Shown: positions 8,528 to 16,134, counted from the first letter of the stretch. The stretch is 42,513 bases of DNA from Nodosilinea foveolarum (GCA_003242035.1 QBMC01000020.1:1-42513), one strand, 5' to 3'. Translations and numbers: made by a program. Notes: generated from the sequence alone by a model not told the origin.

Positions 8528-9013
8528 TTACCACAGCGCTGGTACTGCGGGCGACGTCGCTGGCGTGGTATCAGTAGTGCTAGTGGTTTCGGACTGATCG
8601 GTGGTAGTCGTATCACCCTGGGCAGATGTGGGAGTGCTATCGGCTATTGAGCTATCAGCGACGGCCACAACGCTGACTTCTGTGTCCGATACGGTTGAAT
8701 CTTCTTCAATGCGCTGCTGTCTTTGGATGAACGTACCGGCGGTTTGCAACGGTGTGAATTCCAGCTCGCCTGCTTCGTTGCGAGTACGAGGGTCAGGTAT
8801 CTGCGCGTCGTCCTGCGCGTCGTTTTGGTTAGCGGTTCGACTGCTAGCCTCAGGTTCGTTGGAGTCCGTAAACGCGTCTACTCTCGACGACTCTATGCGC
8901 TCTTCTGGAGCATTGCCCGTCAGCGAGCGAAAGGCTCTGCTGACGCCGAAGATGGACAGCAGCAGGATGGCCAATATCACGCTGCCGACTGTGAACCTAG
9001 TGTTCAACCCCAT
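8528..9013 (-). CDS. Membrane-anchored low-complexity protein, unknown function
   Basis: A 161-aa protein that I do not recognise. One hydrophobic helix (residues ~7-26, VGSVILAILLLSIFGVS) forms an N-terminal anchor, with RAFRSL just after. The rest is hydrophilic, rich in Asp, Glu, Ser and Thr. The last ~35 residues are almost all Thr, Ser, Ala, Asp and Pro and end PALW. It lies 61 bases before thiOG and 84 bases after the ferredoxin gene on the same strand. The acidic, disordered tail suggests an exported or periplasmic segment, but orientation is not certain. It has long open reading and cyanobacteria-like codon use, so I take it as a real gene. Confidence 0.65.
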   Translation of the reverse strand: MGLNTRFTVGSVILAILLLSIFGVSRAFRSLTGNAPEERIESSRVDAFTDSNEPEASSRTANQNDAQDDAQIPDPRTRNEAGELEFTPLQTAGTFIQRQQRIEEDSTVSDTEVSVVAVADSSIADSTPTSAQGDTTTTDQSETTSTTDTTPATSPAVPALW

Positions 9014-9097
9014 TGGTTTTATTTGTTCCGTCTACTATCTTCCTGATTCTACCCGGTCTGATCGCGACCGGACGATTTATCAGGCACTTTCTGACGG

Positions 9098-9478
9098 CTA
9101 ATCTGACAATGAAGCTTTGCCTTCGGGCGTCCAAGCCACTGCCAGTTGATGTCCCCAGAATCCTTTATATTTGGTGATTTTTATGTCTCTTAGGACTTGG
9201 GTTTGGCAAGCTAAGCGCAGGGGTTTGCTGGGATTGTGAGGCGGGAGCGATCGCCGGACCGTATCTCGCCAGTTCACTTGAGATATCGCGCCTGCATTGT
9301 TAGCGTCTTCAGCAGCCTCAATTTCGGCTGCGCAAGTGCCGCAGGTGCCAATCCCCATGCAGTTAACGTAGTTGGCTTTTGGACTATAGAGATCGATGCC
9401 GTTTTCCATCAGCACCTGACGGAGATTTGCGCCGGTTTTACAGTGAAATGTTTTGCCTTGAGCTGTAACAGTGGGCAT
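9098..9478 (-). CDS. Plant-type 2Fe-2S ferredoxin-like protein
   Basis: Small electron carrier of 126 aa. Cys40, Cys46 and Cys49 form the C-x5-C-x2-C loop (NCMGIGTCGTC) and Cys91 in LACQT gives the fourth ligand, so a [2Fe-2S] cluster should bind. The loop differs from photosynthetic ferredoxin (C-x4-C-x2-C) by one residue. A C-terminal extension of ~30 residues (ITKYKGFWGHQ...) follows the last cysteine. This form occurs throughout cyanobacteria and in chloroplast ferredoxin-like proteins. The redox partner is unknown. It starts 92 bases from, and is divergent to, pgeF. An inverted repeat CCGGTC/GACCGG lies just past its stop at 9053-9071 but lacks a T tract. Confidence 0.87.
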   Translation of the reverse strand: MPTVTAQGKTFHCKTGANLRQVLMENGIDLYSPKANYVNCMGIGTCGTCAAEIEAAEDANNAGAISQVNWRDTVRRSLPPHNPSKPLRLACQTQVLRDIKITKYKGFWGHQLAVAWTPEGKASLSD

Positions 9479-9570
9479 CGGTTTTACCGGGTGTATTGCA
9501 CAATTCAGCGGAGCGTTGCGTCAAAAGAATATGCTATCTGGTTACGTCTCGTCACTTTTTTCGAACCTTT

Positions 9571-10386
9571 ATGCAACTGTGGACATGGAAAACTGCTCAG
9601 GCACACTCCTTTTTAACCTGCGATCTAATTCCGATGGCGCATGGGTTTTTTACCCAACATTCTTACCCTCTAGGGCCTGAAGACTTGGTAGCGGCGATCG
9701 CCAATCGCGATTCTCCACCCGTCGCTGTCTATCGAGTCCAGCAGGTGCACAGCGGCGATGTGCTAAGGACGACCGAAATTGAAAGGGTTGCCTTAGCTGG
9801 ATTACCTCAGCTTGAGGATGGCAGTTTAGCTCCGTTTCCTCTGGCCGACGGAATTGTGACGAAGCAGCCTGGGCAGTCAGTGTGGACCTGTTCGGCAGAC
9901 TGTACGCCAGCGTTAGTTACCGATGTTAAGACGGGGCAGGTGGCAGCGGTTCACGCGGGGTGGCGGGGAACGGCGCAGAAAATTCTACCGGCTGCGGTGT
10001 CGAAAATGCGGGCCGATGGCAGTGCGCTAGCCGATTTGCGAGTGGCTTTAGGGCCTGCCATTGACGGGTCTGTTTATCAGGTTAAGCGGGCGGTGGCGGC
10101 TGAGGTGGGGGCGACGGTATTGCCTGCTGATCAAGCATTTTCTGAGGATGAGGCGATCGCGCATCTCCTATCCATAGAAACCCCACCGCTGCTAAATGAT
10201 CCAGATGAGGGCCGGGTGCGCTTAGATGTCCGACGGATTAATCAAATGCAGTTGGTACAGATGGGACTTGATGAGGAGTGTATAGCGATCGCGCCTCACT
10301 GTACCTATCAAGAACCCGAGAACTTTTTCTCTTACCGCCGTACGCAAGAGAAAAAAGTTCAGTGGGCAGGCATTATCAGCACTTAA
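9571..10386 (+). CDS. pgeF: PgeF/YfiH-family (laccase-domain, DUF152) protein
   Basis: Family of zinc-dependent purine-nucleoside/polyphenol oxidoreductase-like enzymes, linked in E. coli to removing mis-incorporated residues from peptidoglycan precursors. The protein is 271 aa from the ATG at 9571; an upstream in-frame ATG at 9496 adds a Cys/Arg-rich stretch not like the family. HGFFTQ marks the N-terminal core. The conserved metal residues are His60 (VQQVHSGDV), Cys111 (CSADCTPAL) and His128 (VHAGWRG). The C-terminus FFSYRR...QWAGII is typical. It is divergent from the ferredoxin and converges on psb32. Which substrate it uses here cannot be told from sequence. Confidence 0.9.
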   Translation: MQLWTWKTAQAHSFLTCDLIPMAHGFFTQHSYPLGPEDLVAAIANRDSPPVAVYRVQQVHSGDVLRTTEIERVALAGLPQLEDGSLAPFPLADGIVTKQPGQSVWTCSADCTPALVTDVKTGQVAAVHAGWRGTAQKILPAAVSKMRADGSALADLRVALGPAIDGSVYQVKRAVAAEVGATVLPADQAFSEDEAIAHLLSIETPPLLNDPDEGRVRLDVRRINQMQLVQMGLDEECIAIAPHCTYQEPENFFSYRRTQEKKVQWAGIIST

Positions 10387-10413
10387 TCTTTCTATCAATC
10401 AATTCGCTGGCTC

Positions 10414-10441
10414 CGTAGGCTGAGCGTAGTCGAAGCCTACG
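10414..10441. repeat. Hairpin repeat between convergent pgeF and psb32
   Basis: CGTAGGCT at 10414-10421 is the exact reverse complement of AGCCTACG at 10434-10441, with a 12-base loop. The core TGAGCGTAGTCGAA is a perfect match to the arms of the inverted repeat at 37834-37888. The right arm contains the psb32 stop codon (10437-10439). It may act as a bidirectional terminator for two convergent genes, or be a dispersed intergenic repeat. Confidence 0.7.
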
Positions 10442-11246
10442 CCTTGTCATCTGCTGGCGGCGGACTGCCAAACACAGGCGTTAAGAACGCTACGATCAGG
10501 CCGATTAAAAAGCCCGAGACGTTGCGAATAACCGGTAGCAACTCAGGTGTGCGCGTGACCACTGGCCCCAGTCCGAAGGCAAAAAAGAGAATGCCCCACA
10601 GCGGAGAAAAAAGCAGCGCCCACTGCCACGCAATGCCCTCGCCTTCTTTTCTAGGCTGAGCCGCAAAGCCGCAAATTACGCCGCCCAAAATAGACGTAAT
10701 CAGCGTCAAAATCCACTGCTCGCGGGGCAGACCGGGCACCACGCCACAGCCGCCGCGATTGAGACAGGTTTCGAGGGTGCTAATAGACTGAAGCACCGCG
10801 CTATCTTCGCCGTTGTCGCGGACGAAGAACTGGTTGCCAAAGCGGGTTTGCAGCTCAATCCAGAAGGTGCGGGGCAGCAGTGGGAAGACATCGTCGCCAA
10901 CGCTGAAGTTGAGGAGATTACCGCCCCTGGGATCAGCGACCAGCATGATGCTTTTCTTATCTAGGCCCCAAAAATCCTTCACTGCCCGTCCAGGCGTTTG
11001 GTCGAACTGAGTGAGCACTCTTAGCTTCCAACCGGTTTCAGCTTCAAAAGCAGGCAGACTTTCGTTGAGGTATTCCTCTTGAGCAGTATTGAGAATACGG
11101 GCTAAATCGATCACGACGGTTGGCTCGTCGGGCAGCAGTTCTGGATGGCTAACCGCCTGTGCCGGTGCCATCGGCGACCAGGATAGCAGCACCACGCAGC
11201 AGAGTATCGCCAGTTGTCTGAACACGGTTTGGAAGCGCATTTTCAT
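10437..11246 (-). CDS. psb32: TPM-domain photosystem II repair protein, Psb32/TLP18.3 type
   Basis: Membrane protein of 269 aa. A signal peptide (KMRFQTVFRQ, then a hydrophobic stretch, SPMAPAQA) is predicted to be cut near residue 31. The TPM domain follows at about residues 40-165, with ETGWKLRVLTQFDQTPGRAV and WGLDKKSIMLVADPRGGN as family hallmarks. Three hydrophobic helices follow between about residues 170 and 260, starting at LPREQWILTLITSI. Homologues (plant TLP18.3, Synechocystis Psb32) help repair and protect photosystem II under high light, with the TPM domain in the thylakoid lumen. The stop codon lies in a repeat hairpin shared with the end of pgeF. A tandem 10-base repeat sits ~35 bases upstream of the start. 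Confidence 0.88.
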   Translation of the reverse strand: MKMRFQTVFRQLAILCCVVLLSWSPMAPAQAVSHPELLPDEPTVVIDLARILNTAQEEYLNESLPAFEAETGWKLRVLTQFDQTPGRAVKDFWGLDKKSIMLVADPRGGNLLNFSVGDDVFPLLPRTFWIELQTRFGNQFFVRDNGEDSAVLQSISTLETCLNRGGCGVVPGLPREQWILTLITSILGGVICGFAAQPRKEGEGIAWQWALLFSPLWGILFFAFGLGPVVTRTPELLPVIRNVSGFLIGLIVAFLTPVFGSPPPADDKA

Positions 11247-11280
11247 AAGGTCGGGCTAAAGGCAATAACGCCTAATGTTT

Positions 11281-11300
11281 ACAGTTGTTTACAGTTGTTT
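11281..11300. repeat. Tandem 10-base repeat upstream of psb32
   Basis: ACAGTTGTTT occurs twice head to tail at 11281-11290 and 11291-11300, with a partial third unit (GTTT) before it. It lies 34 bases before the psb32 start on the side expected for its promoter. It could be an operator pair or only slippage. Confidence 0.6.
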
Positions 11301-11333
11301 ACCTAATTTTAAGATACCAGACGCTTCGCAAAG

Positions 11334-11876
11334 CTATTCGCTCATAAGAGATGAGTTTGCTTCAGTTGCCGCATCTTGGGTTGATAGGTCTGGCTGCTTA
11401 AGCTGTGCTTTATTGAGGTCTATCTGTGTGCTTGAGGGCTTGCTGTAAGCAGAGTTTTTGGCGATTGGCGGCGTGGGTGGATGGCGACGGCGACGATTAG
11501 GGGAACGCCGATGGGGGGTACTCAGCACTCGAAAAGCAGCGATCGCTCCGGCCAAAAGGCTACGAGTAGTGACCTGTGCTTTTTGCGCTTGGGCTTTGGT
11601 GGCTAAAAGGCTCTGGTCAACCTGCTGGGCTACGCTGCGAGCGCTTTGCACACCGCCGCTGACTTCTTCTGAGAGTTCTGAGAGTTCTTTGCTGGTGAGT
11701 CGCAGGTCGTGAAGGGTGGTCGGGAGTTCGCGGTTGAGAGTGTCGAACAGCTTTTCGGCGCTGCGAGCGGCCCGAGCCAGTTCTTGCAAGACCAAAATTG
11801 CCACGGTTAGCAGCGCCATCAAGCTGATGGCGACTAGCAGAATAGAGATGCCAAGCCAGAAGAAAGGAGAGTTCAC
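11334..11876 (-). CDS. DUF948-like single-helix membrane protein
   Basis: A 180-aa protein with an N-terminal membrane helix (residues ~5-31) followed by a long amphipathic, probably coiled-coil region (residues ~32-110: ARAARSAEKLFDTLNRELP, then LTSKELSELSEEVSGGV). The C-terminal ~70 residues are basic, then polar and look disordered (HRRSPNRRRRHPP). This layout is that of DUF948 proteins, which often sit beside YtxH. The start is GTG at 11876, 13 bases after the ytxH stop, so the two form an operon. Function is unknown; a role in envelope organisation or stress is only suggested by the pairing. Confidence 0.72.
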   Translation of the reverse strand: MNSPFFWLGISILLVAISLMALLTVAILVLQELARAARSAEKLFDTLNRELPTTLHDLRLTSKELSELSEEVSGGVQSARSVAQQVDQSLLATKAQAQKAQVTTRSLLAGAIAAFRVLSTPHRRSPNRRRRHPPTPPIAKNSAYSKPSSTQIDLNKAQLKQPDLSTQDAATEANSSLMSE

Positions 11877-11889
11877 GAGGGTTTTGAGT

Positions 11890-12303
11890 CTACTTTTCTA
11901 AGTGCTGGGTCGATGCTGACGGCTGTGTGGCGATTTCGGCAGTGACGACTTCTGCTGGAACGGGGCTGTATGCTCCCTCAGAATACTGAGTGTCTTGGGT
12001 TTGATCGGTCGCGACCTGTTGCCATTCCTGGCGGCTGGCCACTTGTCCAGCGGCGATCGCTTCCCTCAGTCTTTCCAGGGTTTCTTCCCAATTGCCTAGC
12101 GCATTAGCAGAGAGGCGATCAGCTTGAAACTGAACGCTGGTAGCTAAGTCTTCGGCTAGTTCGGGCAGGGCGTCGGCTGATTTTCTTAAGACACTCCGAG
12201 TTTCTTTGCCGGTGCGCGGGGCGGCCAAAACGCCCGCGATCGCGCCAATTGCCGTGCCGATGAGAATACCGCTAAGAAGTCCACCTGATTTGTTATCTGA
12301 CAT
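11890..12303 (-). CDS. YtxH-family small membrane protein
   Basis: A 137-aa protein whose N-terminus has the YtxH hallmark: a Gly/Ala-rich helix (GGLLSGILIGTAIGAIAGVL) followed at once by AAPRTGKETR. The next ~60 residues are helical and amphipathic, and the tail from residue ~100 is polar and Thr/Ser/Gln-rich. YtxH proteins are widespread single-helix proteins linked to general stress in Bacillus, with no known biochemical activity. It is the first gene of a two-gene unit with the DUF948-like gene. The ATG at 12303 follows an AT-rich stretch that may hold the promoter. Confidence 0.82.
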   Translation of the reverse strand: MSDNKSGGLLSGILIGTAIGAIAGVLAAPRTGKETRSVLRKSADALPELAEDLATSVQFQADRLSANALGNWEETLERLREAIAAGQVASRQEWQQVATDQTQDTQYSEGAYSPVPAEVVTAEIATQPSASTQHLEK

Positions 12304-12429
12304 GACGGGTTGATGTCCTATATTTCTTTTTGTATGTCTTTTTTGAATGAGTTTAACGCGTTGAAATTAATTGAAGCTAAAAAATGTGTGATTAAAAGAT
12401 GGACGCTACTGAGATCATTTTTTAAGATC

Positions 12430-12711
12430 TCAATGCCTGCGATATCGTAGAACGCTCTGGAGCATTCTGATCGTTCTTAGGGTCTGAATCATTTGCTGCG
12501 ATCGCGTTTGAATTTGAGCCAGCGTCAGTCGAGTTTGAGCAATCTGCGCTCGCTTGAGCATCAGGCCGTACCCAGCCGCTTGCGGAGATATCGACGTTTG
12601 CCTTAGCGCCTGATTTAGCGAAATTAGATAATTGCGCCATCGCCACAGGCGGTAGGCCAGCCACCAGACGGCTGCGGCTATCATAGCGTTCAAGCTGGCG
12701 GCAACGATCAT
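12430..12711 (-). CDS. Small membrane protein, unknown, coupled to the 577-aa gene
   Basis: A 93-aa protein from the ATG at 12711. That ATG overlaps the stop of the upstream gene as ATGA (12708-12711), so translational coupling decides the start; an in-frame TTG at 12726 is less likely. One hydrophobic helix (IVAASLNAMIAAAVWWLAYR) is followed by WRWRNYLISLN and a long basic, amphipathic helix rich in Gln, Arg and Leu to the end. I do not recognise the family. The helix orientation is probably N-out by the positive-inside rule. A shadow frame over the same bases lacks such structure. Confidence 0.65.
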   Translation of the reverse strand: MIVAASLNAMIAAAVWWLAYRLWRWRNYLISLNQALRQTSISPQAAGYGLMLKRAQIAQTRLTLAQIQTRSQQMIQTLRTIRMLQSVLRYRRH

Positions 12712-14441
12712 TCTGGTTGATCCCAATCGACGGCATAGCTCATGACCAGAGGCACAAGGCCAATTTCTTCAGGTTGGCGATCGCGCAATTCAAAAAAGGC
12801 GATAACTTCTTTGCCCGTGGGTCTCCCTCGCTTAGACCCCGAAGCACCTGTGGCAATAATGCATCCACCACAGCGATTGTTCTGTTCGCTCGCTTTCTGC
12901 CACCGATCTAGCGCCTGATTGTCGCTTGAGCTATCGACTTCGTATTCGTTAAAGAGGTGTAAATGGCCCAACGCAGTTTGCAGCAGCCCGACCTGAAAAA
13001 TTTGGCCACTAACCGGATCGCTACCGGCATTAAAGCAGATGGCCTGGAGTCCGCCCTCTTGTTGAATCTGCTGGACTAGCTGATGAGCTTTAGGGCGGGT
13101 GGCTTGAATGGTTAGCACTGGCCAGTGGGCTTTGGCTTTAGGCAGTTTGTCGGGAGGGATGAGAAAGCTTTGATAGTGGATGCGATCGCTTTTCCTCAAC
13201 GGCTCGAGCTTTTTGTTCGGGTGGCTCCCAATCATAATCAATGCGCCTTCGGGCACGCTGTCGTCAATTAGAGGCGCGGTGTCTTCGCTGACGACTTCAC
13301 CCAACGGCGCTTCACCCAATGGTCCAATGACTGATAAATCGGGTTCGACGGTTTCTGCTAGGAAAGCAGCCGATACCTCTGGGACGGTAAAGATTTTGAC
13401 GCTAACGGTCTCTGAGACGCTGCCTGCGGCTTGTTTCGTCTGACGTGACGGATTGGGAATGCGAAATCGACTGTTGACCGGGCCTAGCGCAAATTCTGGC
13501 GTACTGATGTCGTGCTTCTTTAGAAATCGGTGAAGCGCCTCTAGGACGACGATCAGGCTTAAGGCTTCTTCTTCTACAATTTGCGATCGCAGCCCTTCAA
13601 GCGGATGGATGCTGCCAAATTCGCAATCAACGATGGACGATTGATGAGCCGGGTTACCGCCTGCCGCCTGTGGGGTGCGAATCGGAATTACATCCTCGGC
13701 GAGGTGAAAGTTTAAAAACAGACAGTTTTGCTCTAAAAATGCCTGCTGCATCCCCTTCGAAAAGTCTTCGCGCTGCCTAAGCTGGTGGCGAAACTGCCGC
13801 AGCGATTTTAAGTCTCTGTAAAACAGCAGACCGTAGTCTATTCCGGCAATACCCAGTATCGACAGGTATAGGGTGTCAATGTCCCAGCAGTTTAGCTCAA
13901 TGGCCAGAATCTCCTGCTCGCTCAAATGTTGCCAGGGCGCATCTTGCCAAAGCCGATTAGATTTATCAAACAGCAGTTCCTCAGTCGCTGCCGACAAGCT
14001 TTTGCTTTGGGCTTCAGCGGCCTGTAGCTTTTCAAAAACTTGATCGACAGCGGGCAGCTCGAACGCATACTCTACGTCGATATCTAAGTCCTGAAGGGCA
14101 CCGCGCAGGAAAAACTGAATTTCGCGGTTGCAGACGACAACTTTTCGAGGGCGAGCTGGGTTTGCGTTGCCCTGCGGCGACTCTATAGCCTGTAGCAAGG
14201 CTCTAACAACGGCTTCGTGCCCGGTTTCTTTGGGGACTACGCTCAGCCCTCTCACCATGCCTTGAAGGGTATCTACCCATAGAATGCAGTCGCCTTGCTC
14301 GCTATTTTTGCTGGCGGTGGGGTCGTGCGCTGAGATCGCTTGGGCGTAGGCTTCCAAAGAACGGCGATCGCACTCCCAAACGCTGGTTAGCCGAGGTAGC
14401 TGACCTAAGCGGCGACATGTAAATGGGCTGAGTGGATGCAT
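12708..14441 (-). CDS. Conserved cyanobacterial-type protein of unknown function, 577 aa
   Basis: A soluble protein with no signal peptide or membrane helix. The N-terminal half has LGQLPRLTSVWECDRRSLEA, then VVCNREIQFFLRGALQDLDIDVEY, and FDKSNRLWQDAPWQHLSEQE, which suggest mixed alpha/beta folds. The C-terminal third (from about residue 430, HYQSFLIPPDKLPKAKAHWP) contains CGGCIIATGASGSKRGRP near residue 525, a loop with two cysteines. A linker (~340-410) is Pro/Glu/Ser-rich. I cannot name the family. It overlaps the 93-aa membrane protein by four bases, so the two products probably act together. It is divergent from the SufA-like gene. Confidence 0.75.
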   Translation of the reverse strand: MHPLSPFTCRRLGQLPRLTSVWECDRRSLEAYAQAISAHDPTASKNSEQGDCILWVDTLQGMVRGLSVVPKETGHEAVVRALLQAIESPQGNANPARPRKVVVCNREIQFFLRGALQDLDIDVEYAFELPAVDQVFEKLQAAEAQSKSLSAATEELLFDKSNRLWQDAPWQHLSEQEILAIELNCWDIDTLYLSILGIAGIDYGLLFYRDLKSLRQFRHQLRQREDFSKGMQQAFLEQNCLFLNFHLAEDVIPIRTPQAAGGNPAHQSSIVDCEFGSIHPLEGLRSQIVEEEALSLIVVLEALHRFLKKHDISTPEFALGPVNSRFRIPNPSRQTKQAAGSVSETVSVKIFTVPEVSAAFLAETVEPDLSVIGPLGEAPLGEVVSEDTAPLIDDSVPEGALIMIGSHPNKKLEPLRKSDRIHYQSFLIPPDKLPKAKAHWPVLTIQATRPKAHQLVQQIQQEGGLQAICFNAGSDPVSGQIFQVGLLQTALGHLHLFNEYEVDSSSDNQALDRWQKASEQNNRCGGCIIATGASGSKRGRPTGKEVIAFFELRDRQPEEIGLVPLVMSYAVDWDQPE

Positions 14442-14538
14442 GGGTGAGGTAAAAGGACAGGAGCGCTCTTTAAAATTCTAGGGTTTTAAGGGCTTTTATG
14501 GGCATTAACCTTTGTAGGCATCAATATTCAATCGCGAG

Positions 14539-14571
14539 CGCATGGGCATCTAATAGAGAGAGACCCATGCG
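14539..14571. promoter_or_regulatory. Inverted repeat upstream of the SufA-like gene
   Basis: CGCATGGG at 14539-14546 is a perfect reverse complement of CCCATGCG at 14564-14571, with a 17-base spacer. It ends 37 bases before the ATG of the SufA-like gene at 14609 in the divergent gap between it and the 577-aa gene. It could be an operator or form an RNA hairpin. It does not resemble the CAAC-N6-GTTG site of the cyanobacterial repressor SufR. Confidence 0.5.
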
Positions 14572-14608
14572 TTAGACTAAAACCAACGTTATCCACCCCT
14601 TTATTCCT

Positions 14609-15013
14609 ATGACCCAAGCGATTTCTTCTATTGATGTTCAGACGCCGGAAGCGGCTGCCGAAGCGGTTCGAGCGAATGGCGATCGCGGCATTCTCATGTC
14701 GGAGACTGCCCTGACTCACGTGATGGCACTCCGGGACAAGCAGGGCAGCGACCTGTGTTTGCGGGTAGGCGTTCGTCAGGGTGGCTGCTCTGGGATGTCT
14801 TACATGATGGATTTTGAAGACATTGGCAACGTGGGCGAGCATGACGAGGTGTACGACTACGATGGCTTTAAGGTTGTGTGCGATCGCAAAAGCCTGCTAT
14901 ACCTATACGGCCTGATGCTCGACTATAGCGACGCGCTCATTGGCGGTGGTTTTCAGTTTACCAACCCCAACGCCAGCCAAACCTGCGGCTGCGGCAAATC
15001 ATTTGGTACGTAA
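14609..15013 (+). CDS. A-type iron-sulfur cluster assembly protein (SufA/IscA family)
   Basis: A 134-aa HesB/IscA-domain protein that can carry or deliver Fe-S clusters. The three conserved cysteines are present: one in [14 protein letters not shown] and two in QTCGCGKSF near the C-terminus. The first ~30 residues ([20 protein letters not shown]) are an extension before the domain, longer than in E. coli SufA. Cyanobacteria have both SufA- and IscA-like proteins; the loop before the first Cys does not let me say which. No other suf gene lies nearby, as is usual for these genes in cyanobacteria. The TPR gene follows 34 bases later and may be cotranscribed. Confidence 0.88.
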   Translation: MTQAISSIDVQTPEAAAEAVRANGDRGILMSETALTHVMALRDKQGSDLCLRVGVRQGGCSGMSYMMDFEDIGNVGEHDEVYDYDGFKVVCDRKSLLYLYGLMLDYSDALIGGGFQFTNPNASQTCGCGKSFGT

Positions 15014-15041
15014 TTCATCACTCATCATTCATCACTCATAA
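15014..15041 (+). repeat. Tandem 14-base repeat between the SufA-like and TPR genes
   Basis: TTCATCACTCATCA (15014-15027) is repeated as TTCATCACTCATAA (15028-15041), immediately after the SufA-like stop. Short tandem repeats built from CATCACT-type units are common between cyanobacterial genes. A weak relative, TTCATTATTCATCATC, occurs before the antiporter gene near 39529. Confidence 0.7.
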
Positions 15042-15047
15042 TTTCAC

Positions 15048-15476
15048 ATGCAGACTTTAGAAACTCAGTTCGAAGAGGGGATCGCCCGCTACAAAGACGG
15101 TACAGATGCGGCTGAACTGTTGCCGACCTTTAAAGAGATCTGTCAGCAAGCGCCGAAGAATAGCGCGGCGCAGACCTGTCTCGCTTGGCTTTATTTGCTA
15201 GCGGATAAGCCAAACGCTGCTTTTAAGGTGGCTCAGCGGGCGGTGAAGCTGGCTCCTCGCGATCCTCAGGCGCGGGTGAATTTGGCGATCGCCATGCTAG
15301 AAACGGGCAAAAGCGGCGTGCGCGAGCAGGTTGATCAGGTGGGGCAGGTTTTGTTTGCGGTAGATGAACTAAAAGCCGAAATTCAGGAGAATTTTGAAGA
15401 AGGATTAAGAAGACGCCCAGATTGGAAAAGTCTAAAGCGAATCCAAGCCTGGCTGTTTGAAGGCCAGACCAACTGA
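15048..15476 (+). CDS. Tetratricopeptide-repeat protein, 142 aa
   Basis: Two to three TPR-like helical pairs are visible: residues ~1-32 (EEGIARYKDGTDAAELLPTF), ~35-64 (PKNSAAQTCLAWLYLLADKP) and ~66-98 (AFKVAQRAVKLAPRDPQARV). The C-terminal part (GLRRRPDWKSLKRIQAWLFE) is also helical. No signal peptide is present. TPR proteins scaffold protein-protein contacts; the partner cannot be told. It follows the SufA-like gene and ends before a strong terminator, so these two form a likely transcription unit. Confidence 0.82.
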   Translation: MQTLETQFEEGIARYKDGTDAAELLPTFKEICQQAPKNSAAQTCLAWLYLLADKPNAAFKVAQRAVKLAPRDPQARVNLAIAMLETGKSGVREQVDQVGQVLFAVDELKAEIQENFEEGLRRRPDWKSLKRIQAWLFEGQTN

Positions 15477-15558
15477 TGTATCAGGCTTTTAGCTGACTCT
15501 TGGCTAAAAATCGCTTAGTCTAACTTCATGAAGTATTAAAACAAAAACTCATTCAGCA

Positions 15559-15600
15559 AAAGCGGGGATCGGCCTAAAAAGCGATCCCCGCTTTTTTTGT
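15559..15600 (+). terminator. Strong rho-independent terminator after the TPR gene
   Basis: AGCGGGGATCG (15561-15571) pairs perfectly with CGATCCCCGCT (15582-15592) around a 10-base loop, with flanking A/T pairs, and a run of seven T follows. It ends the SufA-like/TPR unit on the plus strand. The A tract on the left could also serve the minus strand. Confidence 0.93.
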
Positions 15601-15825
15601 TCGAGGCTTTTGTAGTGGGGGTTTGAAGCTTCTTAAAGACATTTTTTCTGAGCCGTAGAAATTACGTAGAGAGCTGCAAACCCCGGTGAATAACTTAATG
15701 AGCGATCCCCAATGCGACTGATAAACTTAGGTGAAGAACGCAAGCAGCCTGACTCAAACTATCGTTTTGTCAGCTAGCTTCTACCCCACTTGTTAACGAC
15801 TAAACTAAACTTAGGAGCCGCCACC
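15601..15825 (+). other. Intergenic gap with the 5' leader of the 64-aa gene
   Basis: The gap from the TPR gene to the next start is 349 bases, of which the terminator takes part. In the rest I see no open frame of note. A weak -35-like TTGTCA lies near 15767 and AT-rich TAAACTAAAC near 15801, upstream of a good ribosome site TAGGAG (15812-15817). No known RNA motif was recognised. Confidence 0.3.
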
Positions 15826-16020
15826 ATGAACACTAAACCTGTTGGAATCAAGCCCGAAACTCGCAATCACAAAGGATTTTTTGTCCAGAACGCTGCCTAT
15901 ACTTTCGTCGAGATCGATAAGTCTGGCTGGGCGCTGATCTGTGTCGATGATGCCGTTTGTCACTATGTTGATCCCGACAACTTGCTGGGCGCTAACATTG
16001 ATGGCATCCAAGCCATGTAG
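15826..16020 (+). CDS. Small conserved-looking protein of unknown function, 64 aa
   Basis: The ATG at 15826 follows TTAGGAG with good spacing, which decides the start over an in-frame TTG at 15790. The protein is soluble, with an N-terminal polar stretch (NTKPVGIKPETRNHKGFF) and then what looks like a small beta-barrel fold (YTFVEIDKSGWALICVDD), ending in VDPDNLLGANIDGIQAM. I do not recognise a family. It stands alone, with its own leader and a terminator 78 bases after the stop, which supports a real monocistronic gene. The pattern of strands and a conserved-looking Trp suggests a small SH3-like or RNA-binding fold, but this is speculation. Confidence 0.7.
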   Translation: MNTKPVGIKPETRNHKGFFVQNAAYTFVEIDKSGWALICVDDAVCHYVDPDNLLGANIDGIQAM

Positions 16021-16097
16021 GCTTTGATGTCCCTGACGTCTCCTAGTTTTTCTGGGCAGATAGAAGGGTTGTGATTGAATGGAATATAACCTGATAA

Positions 16098-16134
16098 ATG
16101 GCTGCTTCTCCGATGAGGCAGCCATCTTTTGTTT
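16098..16134 (+). terminator. Rho-independent terminator after the 64-aa gene
   Basis: ATGGCTGC (16098-16105) pairs with GCAGCCAT (16118-16125), extended inward by a G-T pair, and the run CTTTTGTTT follows. It terminates the plus-strand small gene. Confidence 0.85.

Noticed and set aside
9053-9071. CCGGTC/GACCGG repeat after the ferredoxin gene
   Set aside because: Six-base stem with a HIP1-like centre and no T run; not a firm terminator.
12422-12736. 104-aa frame overlapping the 93-aa membrane protein
   Set aside because: It has no membrane helix or motif and does not have the ATGA coupling; the other frame does.
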